Assembly (NCBI GenBank): GCA_963854835.1
Contig: OY978526.1
Location: forward strand, 46,446,140-46,510,139
Length of the DNA: 64,000 bases
Direction: 5' to 3'
From: Megamerina dolium
Lineage: Eukaryota; Arthropoda; Insecta; Diptera; Megamerinidae
The notes beneath the pieces are model-generated. The model was given only the letters and a program-made list of their open reading frames with translations. It was not told the origin of the DNA and made no database searches. Shown here one piece after another: positions 22,178 through 35,529 of the stretch. How positions within the stretch are numbered: position 1 is the stretch's first letter; the number at the start of each line of letters is the position of its first letter. A program made the position numbers and the translations under genes.

Positions 22178-23576
22178 TAGGTAATTCTGCGGAATCTTTC
22201 ATAAATGTATTCATTTATTTAAAATATAATTTTACTTGCGCTTGCTTCATTTTGTTTCGTTTTGTATAAATTTGCAATAATTTGAGGTTTAGTTGAAATT
22301 TCCCAAGCACATTCCAGTAGGCTATTCACAATAGTGCTGTTTTTTTTTTACTTTGTGGACATTAATAAATTTTCAGCCGCTGATCTTAAATCTGAACTAA
22401 TCAAACTAATGTATCTGAAAATGGGAGGAATTGGATGAAAATCTCGCCCACCTCCCATATCACATATGGTTACATCTTTTTCGAGGTTTTTGCTATTAAC
22501 TAAAAAAAGTGAAAAAATCACGTTTTTTGCGAATATCTCGGAAACGCTTCTTTGGAGAAATAAATGAAGGCAAGTTTCTTTTTCAGCAACTCAAAGTTAA
22601 TCTAGAAAACTCGCTCTTTTGAGGTGCTCACAAAAGAGTAAAAAATTGTGGAGTCGTGTAATTCAACTGTCAAAACAAAAAAGATTGCTTACAAGCTTCA
22701 AACGGAATTTATATAGCTCAACCATATTAAAACTAGACTGAGTTGAATGAAACTTTACATGGAATGGTATAAGTCTCTTAACAGCGCGGCCGCTGCAATC
22801 CGATTTAAAATCATTTCAACCGAATTTACTCGACTTTATAGTGTTTGTTTTGTGATGACAACGTGTGTAAGTTCTGAAATACAATACATCGATACTGCTG
22901 ATTGGTTGGGTGTAGACAAATACCATTATTTTTTCAATTATTAACCAATATTTAAGTATGTCTAAAAGTTTTCACAAGCTGCATTATATACCATATCAAT
23001 ACCACATTAAAATACTTACATAATAAAAATTAACAATAAGTAATTTAACGAGATTAGACTTGATCGACATAGTTCATTAACCTGATAATACTAATTGAAA
23101 CTCAACGCTATCAAAAAAAATGAATGAAAATCTTTTCCATTATTTCGATTAATTTTATTACTTATTGAATATTTAAATTAGTTACAAACAGAATAGTAAT
23201 TGAATGTTGTACGTAGGTTTTGTCATCATCGACTGGTGATGAGATAAAAACATCTTTATCAACATGTTCAATTCAACTAAAAACGACATTATAATGACAT
23301 AGATTGTATTGATAATAATATAAAAGAAATATATAGGAATAAGCAAATTGTACTCCTCACAAAAAGAAAAATGAAAAATAAATTATGGCAAATACTTTGC
23401 TTAGTATGTGTTAAGGTCAACAGCAATTAGGTCTTGGTGTCGAGACTTTATCTAGCAGTCTAGTACTATCTAAGCTAGTATATTGGGAAAGCCAATAGGA
23501 TGGAAATACTACACCTTCTTCCATTCGCTCCATAAGACCGATTTAACAAGCATGATGAAACATTATGAAGAGGAGA
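22178..23576. other. Unassigned AT-rich DNA
   Basis: No gene or element recognised. Confidence 0.5.
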
Positions 23577-23613
23577 AAATGTAAAACCTATTTCGAAAAT
23601 AGGTTTTACATTT
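23577..23613. repeat. Perfect 17-bp-arm hairpin
   Basis: AAATGTAAAACCTATTT and its exact complement separated by CGA. It ends six bases before SINE S1. Confidence 0.9.
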
Positions 23614-23618
23614 ACACA

Positions 23619-24247
<629 letters not shown>

Positions 24248-24299
24248 CATTTAGTGAACACGTATTCTCCTCCAACGGAGAGGTCAGGGAGCGGAAAAA

Positions 24300-26870
24300 A
24301 TTTTTAAAAATGTTTTATATAATACAGATATTTAAAAATTGAATCATTTTTCTTACACACAAAAGCAATTTAGACATAAATTTACTATAATTGGAGGGCT
24401 AACGAGTAATTTTACATTCTAAAAGCCAAAAATTAAACCGATTATGTTATTTTAGCCAATAGTTTTGTATAATTAAAATATATTTATGGAATTTTAGAAG
24501 AATATTTCTCGAAAATTTAAGAAACAATACTGAAAAACAAAACATTTTAGGCTTATACCCTTATTCTGCTACTAAAATATCCATGCACAAATTTATTTCA
24601 AGGTTGAAGAAAATTAAGTCGAATTGGCTAAAATTAACCGCACTAAACAGCAACATATTTTTTGTCCACTGTATATCTAGTTGGCCAGATAGACACTGTA
24701 GTGGCCGGCAAACTGAAAGGTATACTAGCTCCAATGCGTTTGCAAACCCACCAATTGACTAAGTGGATTGGAAAAATAGGTAATACCATCTACTAAGATA
24801 CGTATTTCTGCCATAACAAGGACCGCGTGATAAATTCAAATCTGCTTTACCCTTATAAGAAATATTGTGTTATGTAATTGTGTAATATATATTTATGTAT
24901 CTACTTAGATTGAGGTTTAAAAGATTAAAGGTAAGGTAAAATCATCATAAAATATTTATACGAACATATCTATGTTACATAATTGCATTCATAAGAAAAT
25001 AAACATAAAACAAGTCTTTATTTATAGGGTGTTTTATAGACCTTTAAAACATTTATTCAATTTTGCGCCATCAGTATGTTTTGAATCCTAATAACCATAA
25101 TTAAAATGCTTCAAGTAAATGTTCAATGCTTTTTTAAAGAAGTTAAGGGGGATGTTCGACTTGTTGTTCATGTTGGCATATTTTAATCGTTCAGCAACTT
25201 CACAGAAGAATTGACTATGGGAAAACTTTTGAATTTTTACAATTATATATATTATCAAATATCAAAAGTATATAAAATATTTTCAACGATCCATTTTCTG
25301 TACAATACGTTAAAATAGTGACCGAAATTGTTTTTCCATATTGGAAAAATATAGTATAGAATATATTTATAGCTTTACCAAATTATTCAGCTGATGGACC
25401 AATTAAATTCGAGCAACAAAAATAGCAAACAACCCAGCTTTTCACAAAATCTGAAGTAGTTATCTATGTGAAAACTGAGTTGGTTTTATAAATAGTAAAA
25501 TGTAAAAGTTAAAAAAACACAGTTTAAAAAGGTTAAACAAGTAACTGATAAAGTAACTGAGTAAAGAAATTGTTAATATATATAAAAAAGGTGTTTTGGT
25601 GAAACGTGAATAACTCAAAAACTAGAGCCAAACCCTAAAAACGGAAGTCATCGTACTTGAATTATTATTAGTGTGATTATTTAGTGTGATTATTTAGTGT
25701 GATTTTATTGTCCAATGGGAAAACCATGAGTATCAAAATAGCTTATATCATTTTTAGCGCCATCTATTTGTTGAAAATTATATATGGGTTTGGGCATTAG
25801 TTGGTTTTTGAACATATACAGTAAATATTATTATTTGTATTATTATTATTACTATTTCTTTTTTTCATTTTATTATTTTATTTTATTATTTATGATTTGG
25901 AGTCCAATGGAAACATTGTGAGTTTTTGAGCGTTTGTCCTGTGAAAAATTTTTATTTGTTAATATTAAGTGTAATTCTTAACTTATAAGTAGTAAGACTA
26001 TAACCGAATAAAATTTGAGCATATTCGGAGCAAGTCACTTTCCAAATTTCTATGAAATTGCTACTGAGCTCATATAATAGGTATTTCAAAATTATTCTGT
26101 AAATACTTAGAAATATTCATAAAATTGCCTACTGTATTCTTGAATTCTTAAAGTACTACGCATATATATTTTACGGTGTGTGCAGCTTTAACTAAATTGG
26201 TGTCAAAATTGTGGCTTTTACTAAATGATTGGATACGTGTCGATACTGTAGGTACTTTTTCATACCTAAATAAATATAAACTGTCAAATAATTAACATTG
26301 TATTAGCACAGAACAGTGAAGTTCAGTTATATTTCGTTTTGAAACAGAGCAAAATAAATATTAAAATAATAAGGAAAATCGAAAAGGAAAGAAAATTGCT
26401 GTTTTTTGTTTTGTTTTCTTTGTTTTTTCTATTGATTTTAATAAAGTCAGAAAAACATAAAAAACTCGCGTTTTGTATGTATTGCAAAAATTATTAATTA
26501 AAAACAATGTAAGTATACAGCAATGTCATAATACAATGTAGTAAGAAACAACAGTCTCTACACTACACAAATGACATTTAAGCTCATTTAAGCATTTACA
26601 GGGATATATAACTTTAAAGTTAATTAACATTTGCTCACTAATTTGTTTCGATAGGCAAACTGGCTCATTACATCATGCTCAGACACGTCGCAGCATGCAG
26701 GTACACACGAACAAATACAAATATATGTTACATTTAAATACATATAAACAAGAAGCCTTTCAGCAATAGCAACATTGTCTACCATGATGTTATGAACGAG
26801 CGCTAGTATGCCACCAGCAAAGTTTTTGGTAGCTTGATAGCATAAATGCGACCTGATGTCATTTCGCTGC
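24300..26870. other. Unassigned AT-rich DNA
   Basis: No gene recognised. Three copies of a 15-bp unit (TTAGTGTGATTATTT) lie in tandem near 25669-25706. Confidence 0.5.
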
Positions 26871-26880
26871 TAAAGTTATC

Positions 26881-26985
26881 AGTCAGGCTGTTAGACAGTT
26901 AGTTAATCAAAATCTGTCAGACGTGCCAAAAAATGAATCACGTTTATATTCGCTAATAAAAATCAGTAATTAAATACTTGCACAG
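26881..26985 (+). promoter_or_regulatory. Possible Inr/DPE promoter and non-coding first exon
   Basis: An initiator-like TCAGTC lies at 26879-26884 and TTAGAC at 26891. AGACGTG, the classical fly downstream promoter element core, lies at 26919-26925. A strong splice-donor match ACAG|GTGAGTGAG follows at 26982-26993. Spacing from TTAGAC to AGACGTG is about right for a DPE; from TCAGTC it is not. No downstream exon is recognised. This is a weak, motif-only call. Confidence 0.25.
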
Positions 26986-26993
26986 GTGAGTGA

Positions 26994-28599
26994 GCAGTAT
27001 GAACATACACCAATAAGAACGTTAATAATAAGAGAAAAGTCGCTAATTTCGAAATGCTTTCTTTTCAATTTGTGGTTTTACTACACCTCAAGAGCATTTT
27101 GCAATTGGTGAATGTTGAAATATGTAGAATTATAAAAACACATTTTTCGGTATACGTAACGTTTGTTTTCTGATCTGACAATTTTGAAATTGGAACTTGT
27201 CACTGCCGATATATATAGTTTGTTTTGAGAAGGTCTACTAATTTTTTTTTGGCCAGGAATAGGGAAGAACGTTAATGCCTCAATGAAAATAAGAAATGTA
27301 AACATACCACTCGTATATAACATATATGCATGTGTGTATTAAACTCCTTGTTCAAGTTTATGAACAACAACTGATAAAAATATGTTCTAAGCTAAAGCAT
27401 CCCACTGGATACATAATTAAAAAGGAATGCATTGAATATTATTCTGATTTCTATATAATATGGTTGAATAACGAAAATGATTAACACAGTTGAATGTATG
27501 TATAAAATACATAAAATATAATATTATACAGTGAATAATCAATGTAATTGAGTTGCAAACACATCATTGTTTGCCTATTGTCAAATAGCTTGAAATGAAA
27601 GAATAATAAAACGAATGGTATACATAAACGAAAATAAGCTCCCTTAAAGTGAGTAAAGCGATCTTCATCAACCGTGATGATTTTACCTTTTACATTTCTG
27701 GCATATACCATTGCATATGAGACCCTTTAGGTAAACTTACACGTATGTACAAGTATTGACTAAACACAGTATGTATGTTATGTGTATGTACAATTACAAT
27801 CAATTTTATAGGTTATTCTGTATTCAAATCCTATATTGTGTGTTTCCATCTATTTGTTTGTAAATAGAATTGCAACCATAATGCCGAAATTGTGGTGGTT
27901 TAATTTGAAAAAGTGCTCATGTACGTGCTGTGGCTTTTGATTAAACATCAAAATTGCACTACATATCGTACGTTCAAATTAATTTTTGGCAATAAGAATC
28001 AGACTGTGTAACTGTAACTGTAGAATGTAAACGAATTTTTTGCTATTGCAGTTTTAATGTGGTGAAGAGAAATTCAAATGATATCACAATGAAAAACTCA
28101 TGAAGTTAAGGAGCCCTGCAAAGAACTTTGATATTGTATTCTAATCTCACTTCATTATTTGTTTACTTAGACGATTGTACTTTATTGTCATCCGTGCCAT
28201 GCAGTGCCAATACAAATTTCATTTCAAAACAAACAATATGAACGTCTTACTTGTGATACTCGTACATTGTTGTATTGTAGATTGCAAGCTACTCCCATAC
28301 ATATACATATTACTACCACTTTTTTACATGTATCTATTCGTTGTTTGACTATTTAAGCCATACTGTAATCAACACTATGCAAGTATTTTTTGAATAAAAT
28401 ATACATACAATGTAAGCTCATGGAAACGCGTCTGGTTTCATTTGACTTGATTCGCAAATCTTTCAACTATTTAGTTGTGGCAGTATCATCTGCAAATGTT
28501 CCAACTATGGTTCCTTCCGATCATATGTGTGTCATGTCACACAGTTCTGTGACATATTTTTCGTTTAATTTTACAAAGAAATCTCGGCTTTTAATCAAT
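26994..28599. other. Unassigned AT-rich DNA
   Basis: No gene or element recognised on either strand. Confidence 0.5.
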
Positions 28600-28875
28600 T
28601 ATCTACCGGAAGGGAAATACACCACAATATTCTATAGAGTTAGTCGTCATGGCAAATCTTCCGGAAGCAACAATTTGCAATGGAAAAAGCGTTTTGAAAG
28701 AGTTCTGTAACTAAGCTCAAAATATATGGTACCAGAAAGTTTCTGCCATTCTGAACCGGCAATATAGGTGGGTTTCTTCTAAATTATTATTTTTATTAGT
28801 TAAAATGTCAAAATTTAAGGCACATACCATTACTGGAAAAGACGCTCAGCCAAAGGGCTCTTTGGGGCCTATAAA
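28600..28875 (+). mobile_element. tRNA-derived SINE, copy S2 (old, headless)
   Basis: Degenerate SINE body: TCATGGCAAATCTTCCGG, GAGTTCTGTAACTAAGCTC, TTCTGCCATTCTGAACCGG and GCTCAGCCAAAGGGCTCTTT are diverged versions of the family. The tRNA-like head is not recognisable. Confidence 0.65.
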
Positions 28876-28879
28876 ACAA

Positions 28880-29953
28880 AAACAAAAAAATATTTTAAAC
28901 AATAAAACAAACTATATTTCGTTTACAATAAACTGTATCTATAAAGCCATGTGAGAACATGTATGTGAGAAGTCGTTCCTGTTGGTAGGATAAAATGTTA
29001 TAAAAATGTTGCAAACCCCCAATTAATAACGGAGAAATATTTTGTAAAACCTTTCCGATTTTCAGAAAAGACCGAAAGTTTATGATTGGCGGCGTTGTTT
29101 CCATATCTATCTGAATGTATTTCTTTTTCAGAAATTAAAGACCTGAAATTTATTTGTACTCGTGTTCGATTTGGATCAAAATTTCTCATATTTATGTTTA
29201 CATTGCACACTTCTTTAATCAATATGGATTTTTTAAGTAAACTTAATGAATTTCTAAACTTAACCGTGGCCTTTACACTTGCTTTGAACCACATATTCCT
29301 AAACAAAAGCGCTATCGTAGATCGGGGGCCCTCTTTAGTCTACTAGACGATTGCAAAATTGGAAAACCATAAAGTTCGTGAGTAAAAGGCCATACGGACA
29401 AAGGGTTTGATAGCTCAGTCGATTAAAAAATTACAACCTTCTTAGAAGTAAATATTTTCCTTTAACTGCTAAATGATATTAATATTACACTAATAAACTA
29501 TAAATAAGTAATAACTAAACTCAAAAGCATTTAAGATTTTGTATATGTCAAAAGCAAAAGTTCAGAGATCCTTCGTCAAAGTGAAATAGGAAGATTGTAT
29601 CTCTGCGACAATCAAGATATTTCTGACTTTTTTACAGACCCTTTCGTTCTACTTATTTAGCATAAACTTACTTATGCTTTTCCGAATACACCAATTAATT
29701 CAAGTAGCATGCCTTTCCCAAAGTTGTTTTGCGACATCTCAAAATCTTAAAACTGCCATATTTACCAGTACCGGTTACAACTTCCGTTAATTTTATATAC
29801 ACCAATTTTGCATTAACAACTTTACTCGAGCGGTTGAAGATCGCAAATTTCATATCATTGTGGAATAGCTACACTAAGCGTTATAACTTAATTGTTTAAA
29901 TTAGCACGTTTTTTCGAAAGATTAATCTAGAGTAACAATTTGGTAGAATTTAC
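28880..29953. other. Unassigned DNA
   Basis: No gene recognised. Open frames around 29086-29346 on both strands show no known domain. Confidence 0.45.
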
Positions 29954-29963
29954 CAAAAATGTA

Positions 29964-30299
29964 TGTATGCGTACCGTAGCTAGTGGTTAGTGTGTTGATC
30001 TTCTAATCTGTAAGTCACGTTTTCAATACCCTACTGAAGCATAAGAAATTTAATATCGAAAAGATTTTTCTTCGGCATCTGTCGGCAAGCATTGGCAATT
30101 CTTCCGGCAGTAATAATTTGCCATGGAAAAACTTCTAAAATAACTCTATGACAAAGCTCAGAAAAAGTGATGTCGCAAGAGCTCTGCCGCTCAGAACCGG
30201 CTAAAACTGCCGAAAATTTAGCACGCACAACAGTAATGGAAGAGAAGCTCGGCCAAAGAGCCTTTCGGGGCTTATAAGTGCCACATATTTTGTGTTTAG
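29964..30299 (+). mobile_element. tRNA-derived SINE, copy S3
   Basis: Diverged full-length copy (GCGTACCGTAGCTAGTGG head, body through GAGAAGCTCGGCCAAAGAGC). It is flanked by CAAAAATGTA at 29954-29963 and 30300-30309, a 10-bp target-site duplication. Confidence 0.85.
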
Positions 30300-30443
30300 C
30301 AAAAATGTAATCAAAGGAAATATATTTAATGTAAAAGTATAAATGCTTCTTCTGGTGTTCCCCAGAGTAGTTAATCTTTCAAGTACTAGCAAGTACTAGT
30401 ACTAGTACTAACGTTGCGTCGCTGGAGCCGACTATATTGACCT

Positions 30444-30640
30444 TTATAGATTTAAATGGACCACTCCGCTTTCAAGCGGAGATTTCCCATTAAGTTTTGT
30501 TGATGGTAAAGATTTTACGTGTCGGGGAGAAGTCACGTCGAGAAAGCAATATGCCAAGTGTTTACAGGTAGTTTCAGTGATGCCCACATCCGCTGCCCTT
30601 TGAATTTTTTGAACTGAGCTTCCAAACAATATGGTCCATC
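30444..30640 (-). pseudogene. Possible non-LTR RT fragment, very decayed
   Basis: The minus strand reads SSVQKIQRAADVGITETT, similar to the LDRVQRMACIGITGAIRTT segment just after the RT of the LOA-like element at 9724-13480. The following codons lose similarity. The match is short, so chance cannot be excluded. Confidence 0.3.
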
Positions 30641-30659
30641 TATAGAGTAGGCAACCAAG

Positions 30660-31405
30660 CTATCGCCTCATAAGTTATCACAGTATTAGACGTACCAAAC
30701 AGCCTATTGCGACATTTAAACGACAAACGGATTTTCGTAACGCGTTACACAGTGTTAGAGGACGTTAGGAGAAAAATAAGTGAAATGAAGTGAACTCGTG
30801 TACATATGTACATGTAAATGAACCTAAGTAATTAAACGGCACTTATTGTAGTATAAAATATGTGCTTATTTTCAAAGGGCACTAAACCTTTAAGGCTTTT
30901 TAGCAAATATCCATATGAATACTAAATATCAAATATCTTACTCATATTCAAGTTCCATCATTTATCCAAAAAAATATATAAATTTTGCGCTGCAATTGTA
31001 ACTCACTGTTGTAACTCATTGCATATCCGCTCGATGCAGTATCTGCTCCCGTGTTAAAATTATTCTGCATTCACATGTGTATATTTAGTCCTAAATGCTG
31101 AGTTTCAATTTCTTATTCAGAACACTTTTGGCACTTTGCTGCATTACTACGTGAAAAAAAGTGACAGCAAAAGAACATGTAAACGGCAGAAATGAAAATT
31201 ATATGAACTTAACAAATCAAAACAAAAAGAAGAATTGATATTACTACTTTATAAAGATGTATGTCAGGAACGCAACTGATACAGCTACCATGCTATTCGT
31301 CAAGAATACGAAATTGTTCAGAAAGTGTATTTTCGTGAAAATGTGCATACCAATAAAATAGTTTCAACAATTTTCTTAAAATAAATCACAGTGTTTACTT
31401 ATTTC
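30660..31405. other. Unassigned AT-rich DNA
   Basis: No gene or element recognised. Confidence 0.5.
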
Positions 31406-31410
31406 TGGTT

Positions 31411-33764
31411 ATCTACTTACTTACTTCTGTGGCTATTACAACCGAAAATCGATTTAGGCCGAATATAGCATGCTTCGCCAACCAACTCTTTCATTCGCTA
31501 GTAGGCGCCAGCAGAAATTCCAAGCGCTTACAAGTTCTCCGGTACTTGATTTTTCCACCGAAGGTTAGGTCTGCTTTTTCTGTGTCGTTCACCAGCGGAT
31601 TCCGAATATAACACCTTCTTAGCCGGAGCGTGTCCTTCCATTAGCTTGACATAACCTAGCCAACACAGCCGCTGAATGTGTTTTACTATGTAGGTGTCGG
31701 CATACATCTCATGGTTGTAGCTTATTCGATACTCACCATCAATGCAACTCTTGCTAATATCTGTTAGCAAGAGTGATCCTTCGCAATATATCCAGGCTGA
31801 CGTCATTCCTGCTTTTAATGCTGGTTCCAAGAAAGACAAAGTCCTTCACTACTTCAAAAGCGCTGTTATCGACAGTGACGTACTATCCAAGACGCTGGAC
31901 TCTTTGCTTGTCGATACTAGGTACTTCGTATCATTCTCGTTCACCGTAAGACCCATTCAACGCGACTCTCTTACCAACTCTGGGAATACTGAACTGACTG
32001 CTCGCGTGTTCATTCCGATTATTTCAATATCATCGGCATACCCTAAGGCATGATTCTTTTGTTGAATATAGTGCCGTTATATCGTAGATCAGCAGCTCGT
32101 ATTATTATCTCCATAATAAAATTAAAGAAGCCGCACGATAACGAATCACCATATCTGAACCTCCGTTCGGTATTAAAAGGCGGGGAGAGGTCCTTCCCAA
32201 TTTTTACTGCACAACGGCAGTTACACAGTGTCATTCTGCAAAACCGAATGAGCTCCGCAGGAATACCGAGCTCAGACATTGTTGTGTAGAGGTAATTCCT
32301 TACTAAACTGGCGTGTGTCGATCTGTGTTTCTTGGGTCTTCTCCAGCATTTGGCGCTGTGTGAAAATCTGGTCGATGGTGGCCTCTCTGACCTCGTCGTG
32401 GTCAATACACAAAATACATCTGTAACCAGATTCCCATTGTTGTCACGACTGAAAGATTTTCCGGGATTTAAACCGCCACTAAGGCGCTTGATCTGCTCAA
32501 AGAATTTTCGAGTCTCATTCCTGTCTCTACACATCTCTATCTCCTTACACTCGAGTCTTTCTAGCTCTTTATTCTTACGCCTAAGGCGACGTCTCTCTGC
32601 ACTCCTCTTCTCTCTGTACCGCTCCTTAACAGATCGCGTGGCACCTGCGCGCAGAGTTTGCCTATAGGCGGCGTCTCTGCGGTAGCGTCGCGACACTCCT
32701 GGTGATACCAGTCCTTCCTCAGAGGCCGGTAGAAACCTCCTTAGCAGCGGTAATCATGGAATGGGTTATATGTGTCTCCACTGTGTGCAAGTTTAGTCAA
32801 GAGGAACGGTGTTCTGAGAGAGCGCGCTTTCACCGATAATCGAGTGGCAAAAGCATTTGCTGTCTCTGGTGATTAAAGATTATTGACGTCTAGCTGTCTC
32901 TGTGTGGTACTTCGTTTGTTCTTTGTGACACAAAAACGTGTTCTTACCTTAGCTGCAACAAGGTAATGATCCGAGTCGATGTTGGCACCACGGATCGGTT
33001 TTACATACATCACACAGGAAGCATGCCCACCGTCAATCATCACGTTACCAATTTGGTTTTTCATTTGTTGATCTAGAGACGATCATGTCGGTACTACTAA
33101 TTAATATGTTTCGTGCTGCGGCGAAGTCTATCAGCCTCATTCCGCTTTCGGAGGTGTTCTGATCGAGGCTGAATTTCCCGACAGTTGGACCAAAGGTACC
33201 TTCCTTGGCTACTCTGGCATTTAAGTCGCCAAGCACGGTTTTGATATCGTGGTGGGGCAGCGGTCATTACCTTTTTCGATGCGCTTAAAGGAGCTCTCTT
33301 TGGTCGCATCTTCCTTCTCATCCATCGGAGCGTGGGCACATATTAGGCTGATGTTTAGAAATGTGGATTGTGGGTCTTCAACAAAAGGGGTAGTCTTTAT
33401 CCAAGGCACGGTTGGATTTTTCATTTGGGTGAGAGTTTTTAAGTGGTGGGTCCACACCCGACGCACAACCTCTAACCGAGGAGGTTTCCTTCACTCACTT
33501 TAGGCGTCTCCCAGCGAGTTCTAGGAAGACGTAGCCCGGTGGTCGCCACGTGGAGGACCCGTATTAGAAATGAAGGTGACATCACATAGCAAGCAGAGCC
33601 AGCTACATGTTGGCCCCTTAATTACAGAGTGAAGATGTCATCACTTAGCGCGAAGAACAAACTATATGATCTCCAGTGAGTTGACTTGCGATCAGTTCAA
33701 CGAGGATTGCGCTAACCCCACCCGGTTGAGCCCGTAAATCATGTTACCTCTCGAAAGCACCACC
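31411..33764 (-). mobile_element. RTE-like non-LTR retrotransposon, copy 3
   Basis: Reverse-orientation and more diverged than the copies at 16323 and 56617. The 3' tail reads ACTTACTTACTT on the plus strand near 31416. The 5' end at 33764 matches the start of copy 1 (GGTGGTGCTTTC, then GGCTCAACCGGGTGGGG). Large internal deletions remove much of the endonuclease N-terminus (TWNV region) and of the RT around motifs 1 to 3. No target-site duplication was found. Confidence 0.85.
31500..33420 (-). pseudogene. RTE-like endonuclease-RT protein, shattered
   Basis: Recognisable pieces in 5'-to-3' order on the minus strand: SLICAHAPMDEKEDATKES, MLGDLNARVAKEGTFGP with SESGMRLIDFAAARN, VMIDGGHASCVMYVKPI with RGANIDSDHYLVAAKVRTR, RNETRKFFEQIKRLSGGLNPG, ELIRFCRMTLCNCRCAVKIGKDL, RYGDSLSCGFFNFIME, and near the 3' end GEYRISYNHEMYADTYIVK and GRPNLRWKNQVPENL. 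The YADD stretch is damaged (only GYADDIEIIG-like remnants around 32020-32045). Many stops and frameshifts rule out function. Confidence 0.8.
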
Positions 33765-34049
33765 AAACAACCTTTTTTTTCGTCTATCAGGACATTAAAG
33801 AAAAATGGTACTTATAGATTTTATCGTTACATGCGCATTTATAATGAGCTTTATCCATTATATGCATTCACTGATACTAATTCATTGTGCGAAAATCACC
33901 ATCCAAGGTTCCAAGGCTTGTAAAATTTAATACCGTCTGCTAAGAAGTTTTAAGATGAGAATAAATGGCTGCAGATTATACTGTAATTATTAAATACGGA
34001 ATATATAAACAAATATTTGAGCGTACGTGAATGTGGATAATATATAATA

Positions 34050-35345
34050 AAGTGTTATCCATTTCGCGGTTTCAAAAGTATAGGGCTAGAATTCGACATC
34101 TGTCAAACTGAGTTGTTAAAACAATTTCTTTCTTTTTCAGTTCAAAGTCTGACATTTGCGAAAATGGATCGCTTAACTATCGCACAACGCATTAAAATTG
34201 TAAAAACCTACTACAAAAATGGTGATTCTGCCACAGCCATATATCGTGCTTTAAGAGGAGATTATGGTTTACACAATCGTCCAACTACGCAAGCAATTGG
34301 CAAAATTGTGAAGAAATATGAAGAGACTGAATCGGTTACAGATATTGTAAGGCCTGTGCATCATCGTTTCGCTCGTACCACCGAAAATATCGCTGCTGTA
34401 AGTGAAAGTGTTGCCGAAGACCCGAATGTGTCGATTCCTCGTCGTTCTCAGGAATTAGTACTGTCTTACGGCACATTATGGCGTATTTTGCATTTGGATC
34501 TACACCTACATCCATATAAAATCCAGCTCACACAACAACTGAAGCCAGCTGACCATTCACAACGTCGTAGATACGTCGAATGGGTGCTTGAATAACAGGC
34601 GGTGGACGGCGATTTTTCGAACAAAATTTTCTTCAGCGACGAAGCACATTTCTCACTCGGTGGGTATGTTAACAAACAAAATTGTCGTATTTGGGGTTCT
34701 GAGAATCCTCAAGTAATTGAAGAGAGGCCAATACATCCACAAAAAGTCACTGCTTGGTGCGCTCTTTGGTTCGGAGGTGTGATTGGACCTTACTTCTTCG
34801 AAAACGATGATGGAACGACTGTCACCGTCAATTCGGAGCGTTATGGTCATATGATAACCGACTTTTTTTTGCCTGCTATTGAAGAATACGACTTAGAGAA
34901 TATGTGGTTTCAACAAGACGGTGCCACATGCCACACAACTCGAGCGAATATGGCTTTATTGCAAGAGAAATTTTCTGGCCGCGTAATTTCTCGTCGTGGC
35001 GATATCAAGTGGCCACCAAGATCATGCGATTTGACACCGCTTGACTTTTTTTGTGGGGCTACGCGAAAGACCGTGTTTATGCAGATAAACCTTTAACTCT
35101 TGAGCACCTAAAAACCAACATTCGTCACGTTATGGCTGAGATACCGCCCAATATGTGTCAAAAAGTGGTCGAAAATTACCTCAAAAGAATCGATGCTTGC
35201 AACAATTTGCGTGGTGGTCATTTAAATGATGTAGTATTTCACACATAATGTCAACGTTCAAACTTTATAATAAAAAAGAAATATCATGATAAAAAATATT
35301 TTATGTGTTTTATTTACATTTACTTTTGAAACGTGGATAACCCTT
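34050..35345 (+). mobile_element. Mariner-superfamily transposon, copy 2
   Basis: 1296 bp, flanked by TA at 34048-34049 and 35346-35347. The left terminal repeat starts AAGTGTTATCC (one base off the family) and the right reads GTGGATAACCCTT. Same family as 20470-21774, opposite orientation. Confidence 0.93.
34164..35248 (+). pseudogene. Mariner-superfamily transposase, two lesions
   Basis: Collinear with the intact transposase at 20575-21660 and closely similar, starting MDRLTIAQ at 34164. Lesion 1 is TAA at 34593-34595 where the intact copy has CAA (Gln) before AVDGDF. Lesion 2 is one T lost from a homopolymer in the DFFLWG codons near 35050, shifting the last ~65 residues into another frame (35051-35248). 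The catalytic SDEAHF, QQDGATCHT and CDLTPLDFF segments are all still present. It is a young pseudogene that its intact relative could mobilise. Confidence 0.92.
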
Positions 35346-35529
35346 TATATAATAAATATGACACAGAGCATATTTAAACAATTTTTTTAATTGAAAACTG
35401 ATAATTAATTATACTGTATTTCTAGTTTTTTTTTTTTGTATCATCTCCATAATATTCAACATCAATTATAAAATATGTGTATAATTTTTTTTTGTTGACA
35501 TTAAGCGAATATAAATAAAAGTATTAATT

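Noticed and set aside
25025..25200. Possible mariner 3' end (AGGGTGTTTTATAGACC)
   Set aside because: The reverse-strand reading gives only a short suggestive peptide and no matching second end.
28390..28710. 106-codon plus-strand frame as a host gene
   Set aside because: Overlaps a decayed SINE body and has no recognisable domain or start context.
30474..30491. CTCCGCTTTCAAGCGGAG palindrome as an operator
   Set aside because: Short and lies in a probable decayed RT fragment; no supporting context.
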